A stretch of 64,000 nt of DNA from Clostridium beijerinckii (GTDB taxonomy: Bacteria; Bacillota; Clostridia; Clostridiales; Clostridiaceae), in contig CP029329.1 in NCBI GenBank assembly GCA_003129525.1, positions 3,966,001 to 4,030,000 on the forward strand, written 5' to 3'. Both the position numbers and the translations under genes were made by a program. The notes below the pieces were generated by a model. The model was not told the DNA's origin. It searched no databases and saw only the letters and a list, made by a program, of their open reading frames with translations. Shown here in pieces: positions 9,224 to 18,397 of the stretch (position 1 is the stretch's first letter; each line of letters opens with the position of its first letter).

Positions 9224-10255
9224 TTATTTAGAACATTTATCGCATGGATCTGTTTTCCCACATTCTTCAATTGTTCCACTATTGATTACCTTACTTCTTG
9301 AAAGTGTGGAACAATTTTTATCATAGTGATAAGATTTTCCGCTTGGTGTCCAATATACTGTTCTTTCAGAATCATTATTGCTATCAGTAGTAACATTTGT
9401 ATTATTATTTACGTTGGTATTACTATTATTTACTTTGGTATCACTATTGTATACTCCTGTATTAACATTGTATTCATCTGGATTTATATTATCAAATTCA
9501 TCATGTATTACATTACCCTTTATAGTATAAGTATAACTATAGTGGTTTGGTATCTGTGTAGTTGTATTAGGATAAGTTATTATAGCTGTAAAATCTACAC
9601 ATCCTCCAGCTTTTCTTATAGTATCTTCCATATAAGCTTGATCACCAGATCTATTTAATGTGCTATTTTGTGGTGTAATATTATAAGCATTTGAAACTCC
9701 ACCTAATGAATCTGCTATAGCATGTCCTTCATCTAATGAAGCACTTTCAACTCCTGGCACTTTAGCCTCATCATCATAATATCTTCCTTTAGAATTTACT
9801 GCTTCTGTTGAATCATCTTGTAAAACAATTTTTTTTGCAGTTACTTTTACTAATTGTCCATATTGATTAGTGTAAGCATAATATTCTCTGTTACCAAAAC
9901 CTATATCTACCTTAACATTAGCCTTTCTTGTACCTGATAAATCCCCACCGTATACTTCTATTAATTGATTTGATTCTAACGAATCTGCTGTATTATTTGT
10001 AGTTATCCATTGGCCACTAGAAGATAATGCACATCCATCTATAGTTGTATTGAAAGCCATATAACCACTTGAATAGAAATAATACCATTTCCCCTCTATT
10101 TCTCTCCATCCTGTAGCATATGAAGTTCCTTCGGTATACCACCATCCACTTGTATTCTGTCTCCATTCTGCATTTGCTTTAATAGAATTAGTTGAAAAGA
10201 TTGTTAATCCTAGTAAACAACTAGCAATCACCTTTTTGATTGTTTTATTTTTCAT
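9224..10255 (-). CDS. Secreted DNA/RNA non-specific endonuclease with cell-wall-binding repeats
   Basis: A 343-residue preprotein. Residues 1-29 are a signal peptide ending ANA. Residues 30-75 are a pair of choline-binding-type repeats (GWWYTEGTSYATGWREIEGK). The middle is a beta-beta-alpha-metal type nuclease with DEGHAIADSLGG (175-186) and NITPQNSTLNR (192-202), where His178 and Asn199 or Asn201 are the likely catalytic residues. An Asn/Thr-rich linker (about 263-297) leads to a C-terminal Cys-rich tail (WTPSGKSYHYDKNCSTLS, CDKC), as in other Clostridium surface nucleases. The ATG at 10255 was chosen because the signal peptide begins there. Upstream starts only add charged residues. It is monocistronic with its own terminator. 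It may serve DNA scavenging or uptake. Confidence 0.85.
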   Translation of the reverse strand: MKNKTIKKVIASCLLGLTIFSTNSIKANAEWRQNTSGWWYTEGTSYATGWREIEGKWYYFYSSGYMAFNTTIDGCALSSSGQWITTNNTADSLESNQLIEVYGGDLSGTRKANVKVDIGFGNREYYAYTNQYGQLVKVTAKKIVLQDDSTEAVNSKGRYYDDEAKVPGVESASLDEGHAIADSLGGVSNAYNITPQNSTLNRSGDQAYMEDTIRKAGGCVDFTAIITYPNTTTQIPNHYSYTYTIKGNVIHDEFDNINPDEYNVNTGVYNSDTKVNNSNTNVNNNTNVTTDSNNDSERTVYWTPSGKSYHYDKNCSTLSRSKVINSGTIEECGKTDPCDKCSK

Positions 10256-10663
10256 AATTATATCCATTCCTTTCTTGAGGCACAAAATGGTATGAAAGCA
10301 TTTCTTTCAACCTTATACTCCCCCTATTTTTTTGCGTACTTTATACTATCATTATTCATTATAGATTATATCTAGATAATACTATATATCTTATTATTTT
10401 ACAATAATTACATAAAACACTACTATATAAATTATATATCATTGATTATGTAAATCAACATTTAAAGAATTGGAAAATTATAAAAATACTTTGTTTTGTT
10501 AATAAATAAATCAGTATATCTATATTACAAAAGTATTACTAAACACCAACATAAATGCTGCAACAAAGATTATCAGCAAGCTTCCAATCTTTGTAAGGTA
10601 ACAGGCACCTTACACAAACTGGAACAGTTTTTGTTGCTTTACTTAAGTGCATAGTAATATAAT
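10256..10663. other. Gene-free interval with two hairpins
   Basis: No coding sequence is seen. It contains the second copy of the 31-bp repeat (10564-10593). A neighbouring hairpin, TGTAAGGT with ACCTTACA at about 10592-10614, lies just downstream of the 5'-nucleotidase stop and could end that transcript. Confidence 0.5.
10564..10593. repeat. 31-bp dispersed repeat, copy 2
   Basis: This is the near-identical partner of 9098-9128. Its ends CAAAGATT and AATCTTTG form a perfect 8-bp inverted repeat around TATCAGCAAGCTTCC. It could be an end of a small mobile element or a duplicated 3' region. Confidence 0.6.
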
Positions 10664-11563
10664 TTATTTATCCATACTTGAATTTGATTTATATAGTACA
10701 CGACCCGATGGAATTAATTCTGATGCCGGACCAACATGTGTATCTTGATCATCAAAAAATATATGTGCATTAAAAGCCTTAAGTATTTGATCCTTTGCAA
10801 CTCCACCTAGAAAAAACGCCTCGTCTACTATACATCCCCATTGTCTAAGGGTTAAAATAACACGTTTATGTGCAGGACTATTTCTTGCTGTTACGATAGC
10901 TATTCTCAATAATGAACTATCCTTATCTTTAATCTTTGATAATGTTTTTAGTAATTTCCCAAATGGTCCTTCTGGCAATACTTTTTCTGCATTATTCTTT
11001 TCATTATCTAAGAAAGCTTCCAACCCTTTCTCTTGGTATATTTTCTCTGACTCTTCTGAGAATACAACTGCATCCGCATCAAAAGCTATACGTATTTCAT
11101 TCTCTGTAGGTTTAAATTCATACGGAATATTATAAATTAATGCAGCTGCAAATCCATTATCAATAGCTTGTTGAACATCATGCTCATTTTTAGATAAAAA
11201 TAAATCAACCTCAAATGCTCCTAAATACCGCGCTATATCTTCTCCTCCAGTAAATGCTGCTCTAACTATATTTAAATTATAATGTTTTATACTATTAAAA
11301 ACTCTTAATCCAGTCTCCGGACTATTTCTTGACATTACAATTACCTCTACTATTGGCTCATCAAACTTATTATTTAAATTAAGTAGAGCTTCTATAAGTG
11401 GAAAAGCTGTTCCTCTTTCTAAAATCTGTTCTTCATTTTCCACTTGGTATTTAGAATACTGTTCAAGACCATCAATATTGTACATTTGATTTTCCTTTTC
11501 TAAATCAAAAATTGCTCTTGAAGATATTGCTATTACTAGCTTATCCTTCAAATTATATGACAT
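10664..11563 (-). CDS. Cytosolic 5'-nucleotidase (PF06189-type)
   Basis: A 299-residue cytosolic protein. It shows the pattern of the bacterial 5'-nucleotidase family related to cN-I: LVIAISSRAIFDLEKEN near the N-terminus, VIVMSRNSPETGLRVFNSI, IRIAFDADAVVFSEESE (the DxD nucleophile motif), IAIVTARNSPAHKRV, and a C-terminal AHIFFDDQDTHV. It should dephosphorylate nucleoside 5'-monophosphates, a haloacid-dehalogenase-fold reaction needing magnesium. GGGGG sits upstream of the ATG. It lies 60 bases after the DUF4041 gene in the same direction. Whether it takes part in defence (nucleotide depletion) or is ordinary salvage cargo cannot be told from sequence. Confidence 0.85.
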   Translation of the reverse strand: MSYNLKDKLVIAISSRAIFDLEKENQMYNIDGLEQYSKYQVENEEQILERGTAFPLIEALLNLNNKFDEPIVEVIVMSRNSPETGLRVFNSIKHYNLNIVRAAFTGGEDIARYLGAFEVDLFLSKNEHDVQQAIDNGFAAALIYNIPYEFKPTENEIRIAFDADAVVFSEESEKIYQEKGLEAFLDNEKNNAEKVLPEGPFGKLLKTLSKIKDKDSSLLRIAIVTARNSPAHKRVILTLRQWGCIVDEAFFLGGVAKDQILKAFNAHIFFDDQDTHVGPASELIPSGRVLYKSNSSMDK

Positions 11564-11623
11564 CTATTTTACCCCCTATTTATATCATTCTTAAGAAAAT
11601 TGTTTTATCCTCTTGTTAAAATA

Positions 11624-12910
11624 TTAAAATGCTTCCTTAATTTTAAGTGATTCTCTAAATTGCTCTGCTTCTGCAGTTTTCTTAAATTCTACCGTCTTAT
11701 CAAAATTTGCTTTAACAACTTCTTCAATTTCTTCTAAAGTAACATTGAAAAATTCTCTTCTTTGATTTATCATATTTACTTTTTTCTTTTCAAAAGCTTT
11801 ATGTAATGAATTTTCAAATGCCGGTGCATCTTCTGAGAAAATCATTGCATGTAAATCAAAATTAAACGGAACTGAAGCATCACCTAACTCATCAATTCTA
11901 TCTTGAGGTTCTAGCCTACGAGTCATTCCTATTTTATAAACATTCTCGCCAAAAGCACCTATATTAGATATTATATATACATATCCTGCTTTTTGATTAG
12001 ATTGTCTATAATCAATATCCTTTAATTTTACAATTGCCTCTCCAATTTTATTTTCAATTTCTATTTTTTTATCTAATAAGGCTTTCTTTTTATCTTCACT
12101 TATATTATCATTTTCCAATTGTAATATTATTGATTCTAAAGCATTTGTAAAATGTTTAAAATCCTTATCAATATTTTTTCTTGCTTCTTCAAGTTCTTTT
12201 TTTAATTTAGCTTGTTCTCTTAGTTCTTCCCGAATAAGTTTTTGCTCTTCTTTCTCTTCTTCCTTTTTAACTTGATATTCATAGGCTAGATTTAATTCTT
12301 CCAACTTTAAATTTAAAAACGATTTAGTTAAACTTATTCTACTTATTTCATTTATCTTATTTAAGCTGTCACAGGACTTTTCTATTCTTTTCCTCATACT
12401 TTCAATATTATTAAATTTAACTTTATCTATTACAATTTCACATTCATTATTAAATGTTCTAAGTATCTGTTTTATATTATCATTAGTCATTTTTTTCCCT
12501 TTTGCCTTACTGCCTTCAACTTCCCATCCATCAAAAAAATTCACTGCAGTTTTATTCTTTATTAATACCTTTTGCTTTTCTCTAATCTCATCTAACTTTA
12601 TTTTATATTCATCAGAATTTGCAAAATCATATAGTGGCTTATATAAACCAAATTCTTGCATTAATATTTCTTCATCTAATACAATTAAACTTTTTTGTTT
12701 TTCATTTATCTCCTTATTAATTGTATTTATGTCTCCCTGTAATTCCATTAGAGTTTTTTCTAAATTAGATTTTTTTTCTTCTAACTCCTCTATATAATCT
12801 AAAATACTTTTAGCCTTAATTTGTTCTGGAGTTAGTAGCGTATTTAATTTTTCTATCTCTATCTTTAATTCTTGATTTTCCTTAGCTTTAAATATGTCCA
12901 TTAATCCCAT
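11624..12910 (-). CDS. DUF4041 + GIY-YIG nuclease, SNIPE-like anti-phage protein
   Basis: A 428-residue protein. Residues about 10-75 and 205-290 are long charged coiled coils. The DUF4041 region lies between them (EFGLYKPLYDFANSDEYKIK, about 86-105). The C-terminal 120 residues are a T5orf172-type GIY-YIG nuclease: AGYVYIISN, YKIGMTRRLEPQDRIDELGD and a downstream His/Glu region. The DUF4041 plus GIY-YIG combination is that of SNIPE, an Escherichia coli protein that cleaves phage DNA as it enters at the inner membrane. Unlike SNIPE, no N-terminal membrane helix is visible (MGLMDIFKAKENQEL), so membrane placement would need a partner. GGAGAAG precedes the ATG. Confidence 0.8.
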   Translation of the reverse strand: MGLMDIFKAKENQELKIEIEKLNTLLTPEQIKAKSILDYIEELEEKKSNLEKTLMELQGDINTINKEINEKQKSLIVLDEEILMQEFGLYKPLYDFANSDEYKIKLDEIREKQKVLIKNKTAVNFFDGWEVEGSKAKGKKMTNDNIKQILRTFNNECEIVIDKVKFNNIESMRKRIEKSCDSLNKINEISRISLTKSFLNLKLEELNLAYEYQVKKEEEKEEQKLIREELREQAKLKKELEEARKNIDKDFKHFTNALESIILQLENDNISEDKKKALLDKKIEIENKIGEAIVKLKDIDYRQSNQKAGYVYIISNIGAFGENVYKIGMTRRLEPQDRIDELGDASVPFNFDLHAMIFSEDAPAFENSLHKAFEKKKVNMINQRREFFNVTLEEIEEVVKANFDKTVEFKKTAEAEQFRESLKIKEAF

Positions 12911-13005
12911 AATATTCTTCTCCTTTATTTATTAATCTGAATTATGAATTCAAATTAAGTATTTTTTTATTTCCACCAAACTTTCATCTTTCAGAAATCT
13001 TGTAT

Positions 13006-13044
13006 AAAAAATGTGCTCCTATAAATATATAGTAGCACATTTTT
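13006..13044 (-). terminator. Terminator after the recombinase module
   Basis: AAAAATGTGCT pairs with AGCACATTTTT around a 17-base loop, just after the stop of the TnpC-like gene. Confidence 0.75.
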
Positions 13045-13062
13045 ATACATTTTCTTCATTGT

Positions 13063-13461
13063 TTAATATTTTTCCCCAAACAATCTCTCAAGTCTCTCCT
13101 TCAGCATATCTGCTTCCCTTTTCTTATTTTCATATTTAACTTTCCAAAGTTCATCCTTATTATATTCTTTCAATTTTATTCTTAAAAACTCAACTTCTTT
13201 ATTAAGTTCATCTATAAGAATATCCTTATTATCTTTTACTTCACTTACATCAAGATCTCCACTTCTGCAAAGCTCAATCCTATTTCTAATCTCTTCATTA
13301 TTATATACAAAAGATTTTGAAACTCCTGCTTTCTTATAAACACTATAAAAAGTAATTTTATCATTATTTCTAATCATGCTATTAATTATTTCTAGAACAT
13401 ACTCTTTTTTCTCTTCAGATTTTCTCTTAGTTAACTCTACGATCTTTTTACTTTTCTCCAT
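13063..13461 (-). CDS. tnpC: DUF6262 / Tn554 TnpC-like transposition accessory protein
   Basis: About 132 residues and highly charged. The N-terminal half has a helix-turn-helix-like segment (ITFYSVYKKAGVSKSFVYNN) and the C-terminal half is a coiled coil (LNKEVEFLRIKLKEYN onward). This layout matches the TnpC/DUF6262 family that accompanies Tn554-type recombinases and influences the orientation and efficiency of transposition. The ATG at 13461 is preferred, since AGGAG lies 8 bases upstream. It is the last gene of the recombinase operon, 10 bases after the preceding stop, and is followed by a terminator. Confidence 0.75.
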   Translation of the reverse strand: MEKSKKIVELTKRKSEEKKEYVLEIINSMIRNNDKITFYSVYKKAGVSKSFVYNNEEIRNRIELCRSGDLDVSEVKDNKDILIDELNKEVEFLRIKLKEYNKDELWKVKYENKKREADMLKERLERLFGEKY

Positions 13462-13477
13462 AATCATTACTCCTAGA

Positions 13478-15313
13478 TTATTCTCTTTTATGAATTAGTT
13501 TTTCTATATCCTTTTTTAATACTTTGTTTATTTCAAGCATTCTTTTAAATCCATTTTCTTCTGAATTAGCTATGTTGCTATTAATTATATCTATGTATTT
13601 TTCAAAATTTTCAATGTCATTATCACAAAAAGCAAACATTGAGCACTCATAGCATTTATTAATACATTCACATGGTTTCTCATTTATCCGTTTAGTGCAA
13701 ATCCCATTAATTAAATTAATATTATTAACTGGATCTATAACATAATCTCCATTTAGACTTCCTATAATATCATTTTGTTCCTTCAGTACCTCTTCCATCT
13801 CCATTGCAACTGTAGCATCTCTTAAGTCTATATAGTTCATTATTGATTTAATCTTTTGATGGCCTAACATCATTCTTATCATATTAGGATCCATTCCTGT
13901 ATTCACATATCTTGTAGCCACAGTATGCCTAAAATGATGTAATTTAAATCTATAAAGCTTTCCTGTATCATCTCTTATATCATTCTTTAGAGCTAGCTTA
14001 TTTATATGATAAGAAATAGTTTCTTGCCCAATTGGTCTTTCTCCATCCCTAGTAAACATATATTTGGTTTTATTAAATTTTTCTAATACCTCTTTTTCTT
14101 GTAACAAAAGAATATCAGCAATTTCCTCATTTATTGGAATCCTATTAAATTTATCTGTTTTAGATTGGAAATATTCTAAAAAATAATCTCCATCCAAATC
14201 TTTTTTTACTGCTCCAATTTTTAATCTACATAATTCATTAGATCTCATTCCTATGTTTTGTAAAACTAGAACCATTCTGGCCATATCACTATCTAAATCT
14301 TTTAAATTCTCATTCAATTTTTGTATAACTTCACTACTTATTGGCTTAGGTAGTTGAGTAACTTTTTTCCCATAATCATTTTTACTAATTAACTTCTTAT
14401 TTGGAGCATATTTAAATCCGTACATCAATGATAAATTTAAAAAAACTCTAATAACTCCCTTTCTTTGGCCTTTAGTTGTATGAACCATATCTAAAGTTTC
14501 AATGTAGCCTAATAATTCCAAAACTATTTCTCTAGTCAGCTTATCTAGACTATCAATTTTAGGATATCTTTCATACAGGAATTTAGACAACAAATTTATT
14601 CCTTTTAAATCATCTATTATAGTAGAATATTTTTGGGACTTTAGTCTTTCATACTCATATTTTTTAGCAACTTCTTTTATTTTATCTTGGTATATTCTTT
14701 TAAAACTAATTATATATCTTGGTCTTGCACTATTAAATCCATTAACATTAATATCAAGGTTTCTAATATTCCATACATCCTTTTCATTTTCTTTTAGCTT
14801 ATGTTGAGTTGCCGCTTTATTAATTTCAAATACTCTTTGAATTAAATTAGATGTTTTATTTCTTTCATTGTATTTAGTAATACCCATATTCCCATTAATT
14901 CTTTTTACATTAGCTCTTGTTTCAATTCCTAACTTAATCAAGAATTTCTCGTAATTTTCTAAAATAGCTTCTGGCTCAAGATTTAAAATGCTAATATTCT
15001 TATATTCATTTTGGTTAAAATACTTACTTAGATTATCAACCATAAACTTATCATGGAAAATACAATGTAATTTTGTAATTTTATACTCTATTAAATATGC
15101 ACAAGCATTTTTTATTTCCTCTCTTATAATTAAATTATTACATAATGTAAAATCAATACTTTTAGCACCTACTATTTTATTTTTTTGCCCCTGTGTTAGT
15201 ACCTTATAATATTTATGCTCATCTAATTTCCAAATATCTTTTTTATAATACTCATCCTCTTCAAGCCATATAAGATGTTCATTGGTTTTTAAAATTTTTT
15301 CTACTTGCTTCAT
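13478..15313 (-). CDS. Tyrosine recombinase, Tn554 TnpB-like (third of trio)
   Basis: A 611-residue protein. The catalytic domain is in the second half: IGMRSNELCRLK (Arg I), KLHHFRHTVATRY (His-x-x-Arg), MLGHQKIKSIMNYID (His and nucleophile Tyr). After it comes a Cys-rich tail, GICTKRINEKPCECINKCYE then CSMFAFCDND, a probable zinc-binding segment found in TnpB-type recombinases. The long N-terminal half contains the SAM-like arm/core-binding region. GAGGG precedes the ATG. The gene begins one base after the stop of the upstream recombinase, so the two are tightly coupled. All catalytic residues are present, so it should be active in strand exchange. Confidence 0.85.
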   Translation of the reverse strand: MKQVEKILKTNEHLIWLEEDEYYKKDIWKLDEHKYYKVLTQGQKNKIVGAKSIDFTLCNNLIIREEIKNACAYLIEYKITKLHCIFHDKFMVDNLSKYFNQNEYKNISILNLEPEAILENYEKFLIKLGIETRANVKRINGNMGITKYNERNKTSNLIQRVFEINKAATQHKLKENEKDVWNIRNLDINVNGFNSARPRYIISFKRIYQDKIKEVAKKYEYERLKSQKYSTIIDDLKGINLLSKFLYERYPKIDSLDKLTREIVLELLGYIETLDMVHTTKGQRKGVIRVFLNLSLMYGFKYAPNKKLISKNDYGKKVTQLPKPISSEVIQKLNENLKDLDSDMARMVLVLQNIGMRSNELCRLKIGAVKKDLDGDYFLEYFQSKTDKFNRIPINEEIADILLLQEKEVLEKFNKTKYMFTRDGERPIGQETISYHINKLALKNDIRDDTGKLYRFKLHHFRHTVATRYVNTGMDPNMIRMMLGHQKIKSIMNYIDLRDATVAMEMEEVLKEQNDIIGSLNGDYVIDPVNNINLINGICTKRINEKPCECINKCYECSMFAFCDNDIENFEKYIDIINSNIANSEENGFKRMLEINKVLKKDIEKLIHKRE

Positions 15314-15314
15314 T

Positions 15315-17126
15315 CTAACCCTCCTCTAGAGAAGAAATGATTTTCTGTAAATTCTTTTTTATTCCCATATTAATTTCCAATTGCTCTTTTAAATTTTTTT
15401 CTTTAAAAATCTCAATCAATACTTCAGTTCTAATCAATTGATTTTTCAATATATTTAAATGATTCTTAGTAGTCTTAAAATGATCACACATTAAACATTT
15501 ATTAGCATAAGGACAATCCCCTAATGACACTGGTAAAGAACAAAAGCCATTGGGTAGTGCTTGAGCTTTAAGATTATTCTTTAACCACTGAACTTCATAT
15601 ACTTGTTGCTTTTCTTCTCTGCTATCAAATAATGTAGTTGTTTTATTTCCCAATAAATCAATAAATTGTCCATACTTTTTTTGTTTTCTAGAATCACTAA
15701 GTTGTGTATAAACAAGGCTCATCTCTGGACTATTATGATGAAGAAGTTTTTGAATAACAGTAAATGGAACATCTTTTTCTATTAAATTAGTTGCAAATGT
15801 ATGCCTATATTCATGAGCTCTAAACATATACACACTTCCATCTAAATTTCTTATATCTAAATTAGTTATTATTTTATTCATACTTTCCTTATATGTATTT
15901 GATATTGTAGGTAATCCATCCTTTCTTGGAAACAAGTATATTTGATCTTCACCATATTCCTGAATCACATTTTTTTGGTGTTCAATCAAAAAATAGTACA
16001 AGTTTTTTGGAATTGGATTTACTACTTCTTTCTTCATTTTCTGCTGATAAAATCTTATATAATACTTGTTTTCATCTTTTTGTACACTTCCAACCTTCAA
16101 AATACAAACTTCACTTATTCTCATACCACAACAATACAATAGTAAAAACATAGCCATATATTGCGGTGGAAATTTATCCGTATTTCTTAATATTTCTTCT
16201 ATTACCTTTGGTTCTACAATCTTACCTTTCATTTTAAAAGAAGTATCTATAATATCATATTCTATATATACATGATTACAATTTATAAATCCATCTTCTA
16301 CTCCAAATTCAAATAAACCGTATAAAGAAAATAAATCTCTATTATATGTTTGATTTATAATCTCTGAATTTAGTAATTTTTCTTTATATTTTTCTATATC
16401 TTCTCTTTTAATATCACTTAAATTCTTTTCAGCTAAAAACTTTAAGAATCTTTTTATGCAACTACATTTTCCATAAATGAACGATATTGAGGTCTCTGTA
16501 TTTAGTAGAAGATATTTTATATATTTTTTTAAATATATTTTATTACTGATATTTGATATATCATAAAAATTAATTGATTTGTAACTCTCACTTAAATTTA
16601 TTCTATGTTGAGACACATTAAAATCGTTTATATACCAAATATCTGGATTTCTATTATAAACTTCATTGTATTTATCTATAAAATACTTTTTTATCTTACT
16701 TGGAAATCTTGCAGCTACATTCCTATATGTGTGTTCCTTATGAATTATGCTTTTATATACCGTATTAACATTATTATTGCATAAAAATTCTACATAGTTA
16801 TTTTGAACTGCCTCACTTAAATTCTCCAATGAACTAATATTCTCACAGCTAATTTCTAAATATTTAATAAACCACTTAATACTTTGCAAATATTGCTCTC
16901 TAAAACTAGAAAACCCACCTTTGAAATTCACCATAACATTAAATATATAATATTTTAATTCTTTCTTAATATAATCATTTTTTATATTAGAAAAATCAAT
17001 ATATCTGTATGATGTCTTACTATTTAAATTGAGTCCTTTTATATTATTTAATCCACAATCAAACAAATCCCATAAGTCATTATTCCAATATCCCACAAGA
17101 TTGTATATTTTATTTATCGGTATCAT
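15315..17126 (-). CDS. Tyrosine recombinase, Tn554 TnpB-like (second of trio)
   Basis: A 603-residue protein with the same layout as its downstream neighbour: a long AT-coded N-terminal DNA-binding half, then LYCCGMRISEVCILK (Arg I), FRAHEYRHTFATNLIE (His-x-x-Arg) and LLHHNSPEMSLVYTQL (His, Tyr). The C-terminal Cys cluster is CSLPVSLGDCPYANKC followed by CDHF. The start at 17126 overlaps the end of the TnpA-like gene by 17 bases, typical of these operons. The two large recombinases are clearly homologous but diverged, which implies an old duplication or recruitment rather than a recent copy. Confidence 0.85.
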   Translation of the reverse strand: MIPINKIYNLVGYWNNDLWDLFDCGLNNIKGLNLNSKTSYRYIDFSNIKNDYIKKELKYYIFNVMVNFKGGFSSFREQYLQSIKWFIKYLEISCENISSLENLSEAVQNNYVEFLCNNNVNTVYKSIIHKEHTYRNVAARFPSKIKKYFIDKYNEVYNRNPDIWYINDFNVSQHRINLSESYKSINFYDISNISNKIYLKKYIKYLLLNTETSISFIYGKCSCIKRFLKFLAEKNLSDIKREDIEKYKEKLLNSEIINQTYNRDLFSLYGLFEFGVEDGFINCNHVYIEYDIIDTSFKMKGKIVEPKVIEEILRNTDKFPPQYMAMFLLLYCCGMRISEVCILKVGSVQKDENKYYIRFYQQKMKKEVVNPIPKNLYYFLIEHQKNVIQEYGEDQIYLFPRKDGLPTISNTYKESMNKIITNLDIRNLDGSVYMFRAHEYRHTFATNLIEKDVPFTVIQKLLHHNSPEMSLVYTQLSDSRKQKKYGQFIDLLGNKTTTLFDSREEKQQVYEVQWLKNNLKAQALPNGFCSLPVSLGDCPYANKCLMCDHFKTTKNHLNILKNQLIRTEVLIEIFKEKNLKEQLEINMGIKKNLQKIISSLEEG

Positions 17127-18234
17127 CTACCCAATCCCCTTTTAACTTTTCTTCAAATTCTTTAAACTTTTCTTTTTTATACTTATCTGATAGATGCACA
17201 TATGTATTTATTGTTGTTTGTATCTGCCTATGCCTAAGTCTTTCCTTTACATCAATTGGATCCCATCCCCCAATTTCTATTAGTTCAGTTGCGTGAGAAT
17301 GTCTTAATTTATGAGGTGTAACTTTAATGTTACATTCCTGGCTTAATCTATAAAACAACTTTTGAATTGTTATTGGTTTAATAGCTTTTCCTTTGTTCTC
17401 ACCTTTAAGATTTATAAATATATATTCATTTTTATTTTCTATATATTCATAAGCCAAATATTCGCAATATAGTTGCACTACATACTTAGGAATTATTATT
17501 TCGCCCTCAGACTTATTTTTAACACTAACTAAATTTTCTGCATTCTCCCTAGATACCACTTTGATTTTATTATCCCAAATAATAAAATCACTTTTCCTAA
17601 GTCCAAGAGCTTCCCCTAACCTCAAACCACTTTCAAACAGTAATGAAAGTAATAATTTATCTCTTACGTACTTACATTTATTAACTAAGATTTTAAATTC
17701 ATCTCTTGTTATTGTTTCAATCTTCTTATCATTGTCTTTTATTCTTAAAATTGAGGTCGCATATGATTTTCTTCTAGTCCCCATCTCATATAAAAATCCT
17801 TTAAATGATGAAAATCCTCCATCTTTATATACATTTAAAGATCTTACATCTCCTGTTCTATAAAGATATTCATAAAAAGATAGAATTGCACTAAGTATTG
17901 TATTTATTGTAGAGGCTGTTCTTCTCTCTGGCCTTTCAGAATACTGAGTATATAAAACTTTTCCCTCAAGCTTACTAAGCCAAGTCACAAAACCTGCTAA
18001 TATATCTAGTTCTTTATTTTCCTCAACTATAGAATCATATGTCATTTGTATTTCATCTAAATACTCAAAATACAATTTCAAATGATATGCATAATTTTTT
18101 AGTGTATTTAAAGATAATCTTTTACTATCTAAGTATTTTAGATAACTCCTTACTGTCTCTACGATTTCATAGTTATTATCAAGAAGAAGATAACGTGTTT
18201 TATTGTCTTTTGTTATTATTTTTTGAACATACAT
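17110..18234 (-). CDS. tnpA: Tyrosine recombinase, Tn554 TnpA-like (first of trio)
   Basis: A 374-residue protein close in size to Tn554 TnpA (361). The N-terminal SAM-like domain covers about residues 25-140 (YLKYLDSKRLSLNTLKNYAY). The catalytic residues are seen in LLFESGLRLGEALGLR, VTPHKLRHSHATELIE and LRHRQIQTTINTYVHLSD. The ATG at 18234 follows AGGTGATGTA. It is the promoter-proximal gene of the module. A copy of the AGGTATTTTAAG motif seen at defence-island promoters lies about 25-40 bases upstream, inverted with respect to this gene, so control by the same factor is possible. Confidence 0.87.
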   Translation of the reverse strand: MYVQKIITKDNKTRYLLLDNNYEIVETVRSYLKYLDSKRLSLNTLKNYAYHLKLYFEYLDEIQMTYDSIVEENKELDILAGFVTWLSKLEGKVLYTQYSERPERRTASTINTILSAILSFYEYLYRTGDVRSLNVYKDGGFSSFKGFLYEMGTRRKSYATSILRIKDNDKKIETITRDEFKILVNKCKYVRDKLLLSLLFESGLRLGEALGLRKSDFIIWDNKIKVVSRENAENLVSVKNKSEGEIIIPKYVVQLYCEYLAYEYIENKNEYIFINLKGENKGKAIKPITIQKLFYRLSQECNIKVTPHKLRHSHATELIEIGGWDPIDVKERLRHRQIQTTINTYVHLSDKYKKEKFKEFEEKLKGDWVDDTDK

Positions 18235-18356
18235 TACATCACCTGTGCTTATAATATATTTTTAGGTATTTTAAGTTTTTCATATGTATACATTATAGAG
18301 TTTTAATTTGGATTTATCAAGGTTTATAAAATCTATAATTTTACATATATAAAAAT

Positions 18357-18379
18357 AGCCCTTCAAAAACTGAAGGACT
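18357..18379 (-). terminator. Terminator of the 49-residue Cys-rich protein gene
   Basis: AGCCCTT and AAGGACT arms (one mismatch) close on CAAAAACTG. On the reverse strand a T-rich tract follows. Confidence 0.65.
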
Positions 18380-18397
18380 ACCTTTCTATTTATTAAA

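Larger units (their letters stand above)
13063..18234 (-). mobile_element. Tn554-like tyrosine-recombinase module (three recombinases plus TnpC-like protein)
   Basis: Four genes on one strand with overlaps or gaps of 10 bases or less: a 374-residue TnpA-like, a 603-residue and a 611-residue TnpB-like, and a DUF6262 protein. All three recombinases keep R, HxxR, H and Y. Tn554 has one TnpA and one TnpB. The extra large recombinase recalls recombinase-in-trio elements. Defence genes flank it on both sides. I could not find the terminal attachment sequences by eye. Confidence 0.78.
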
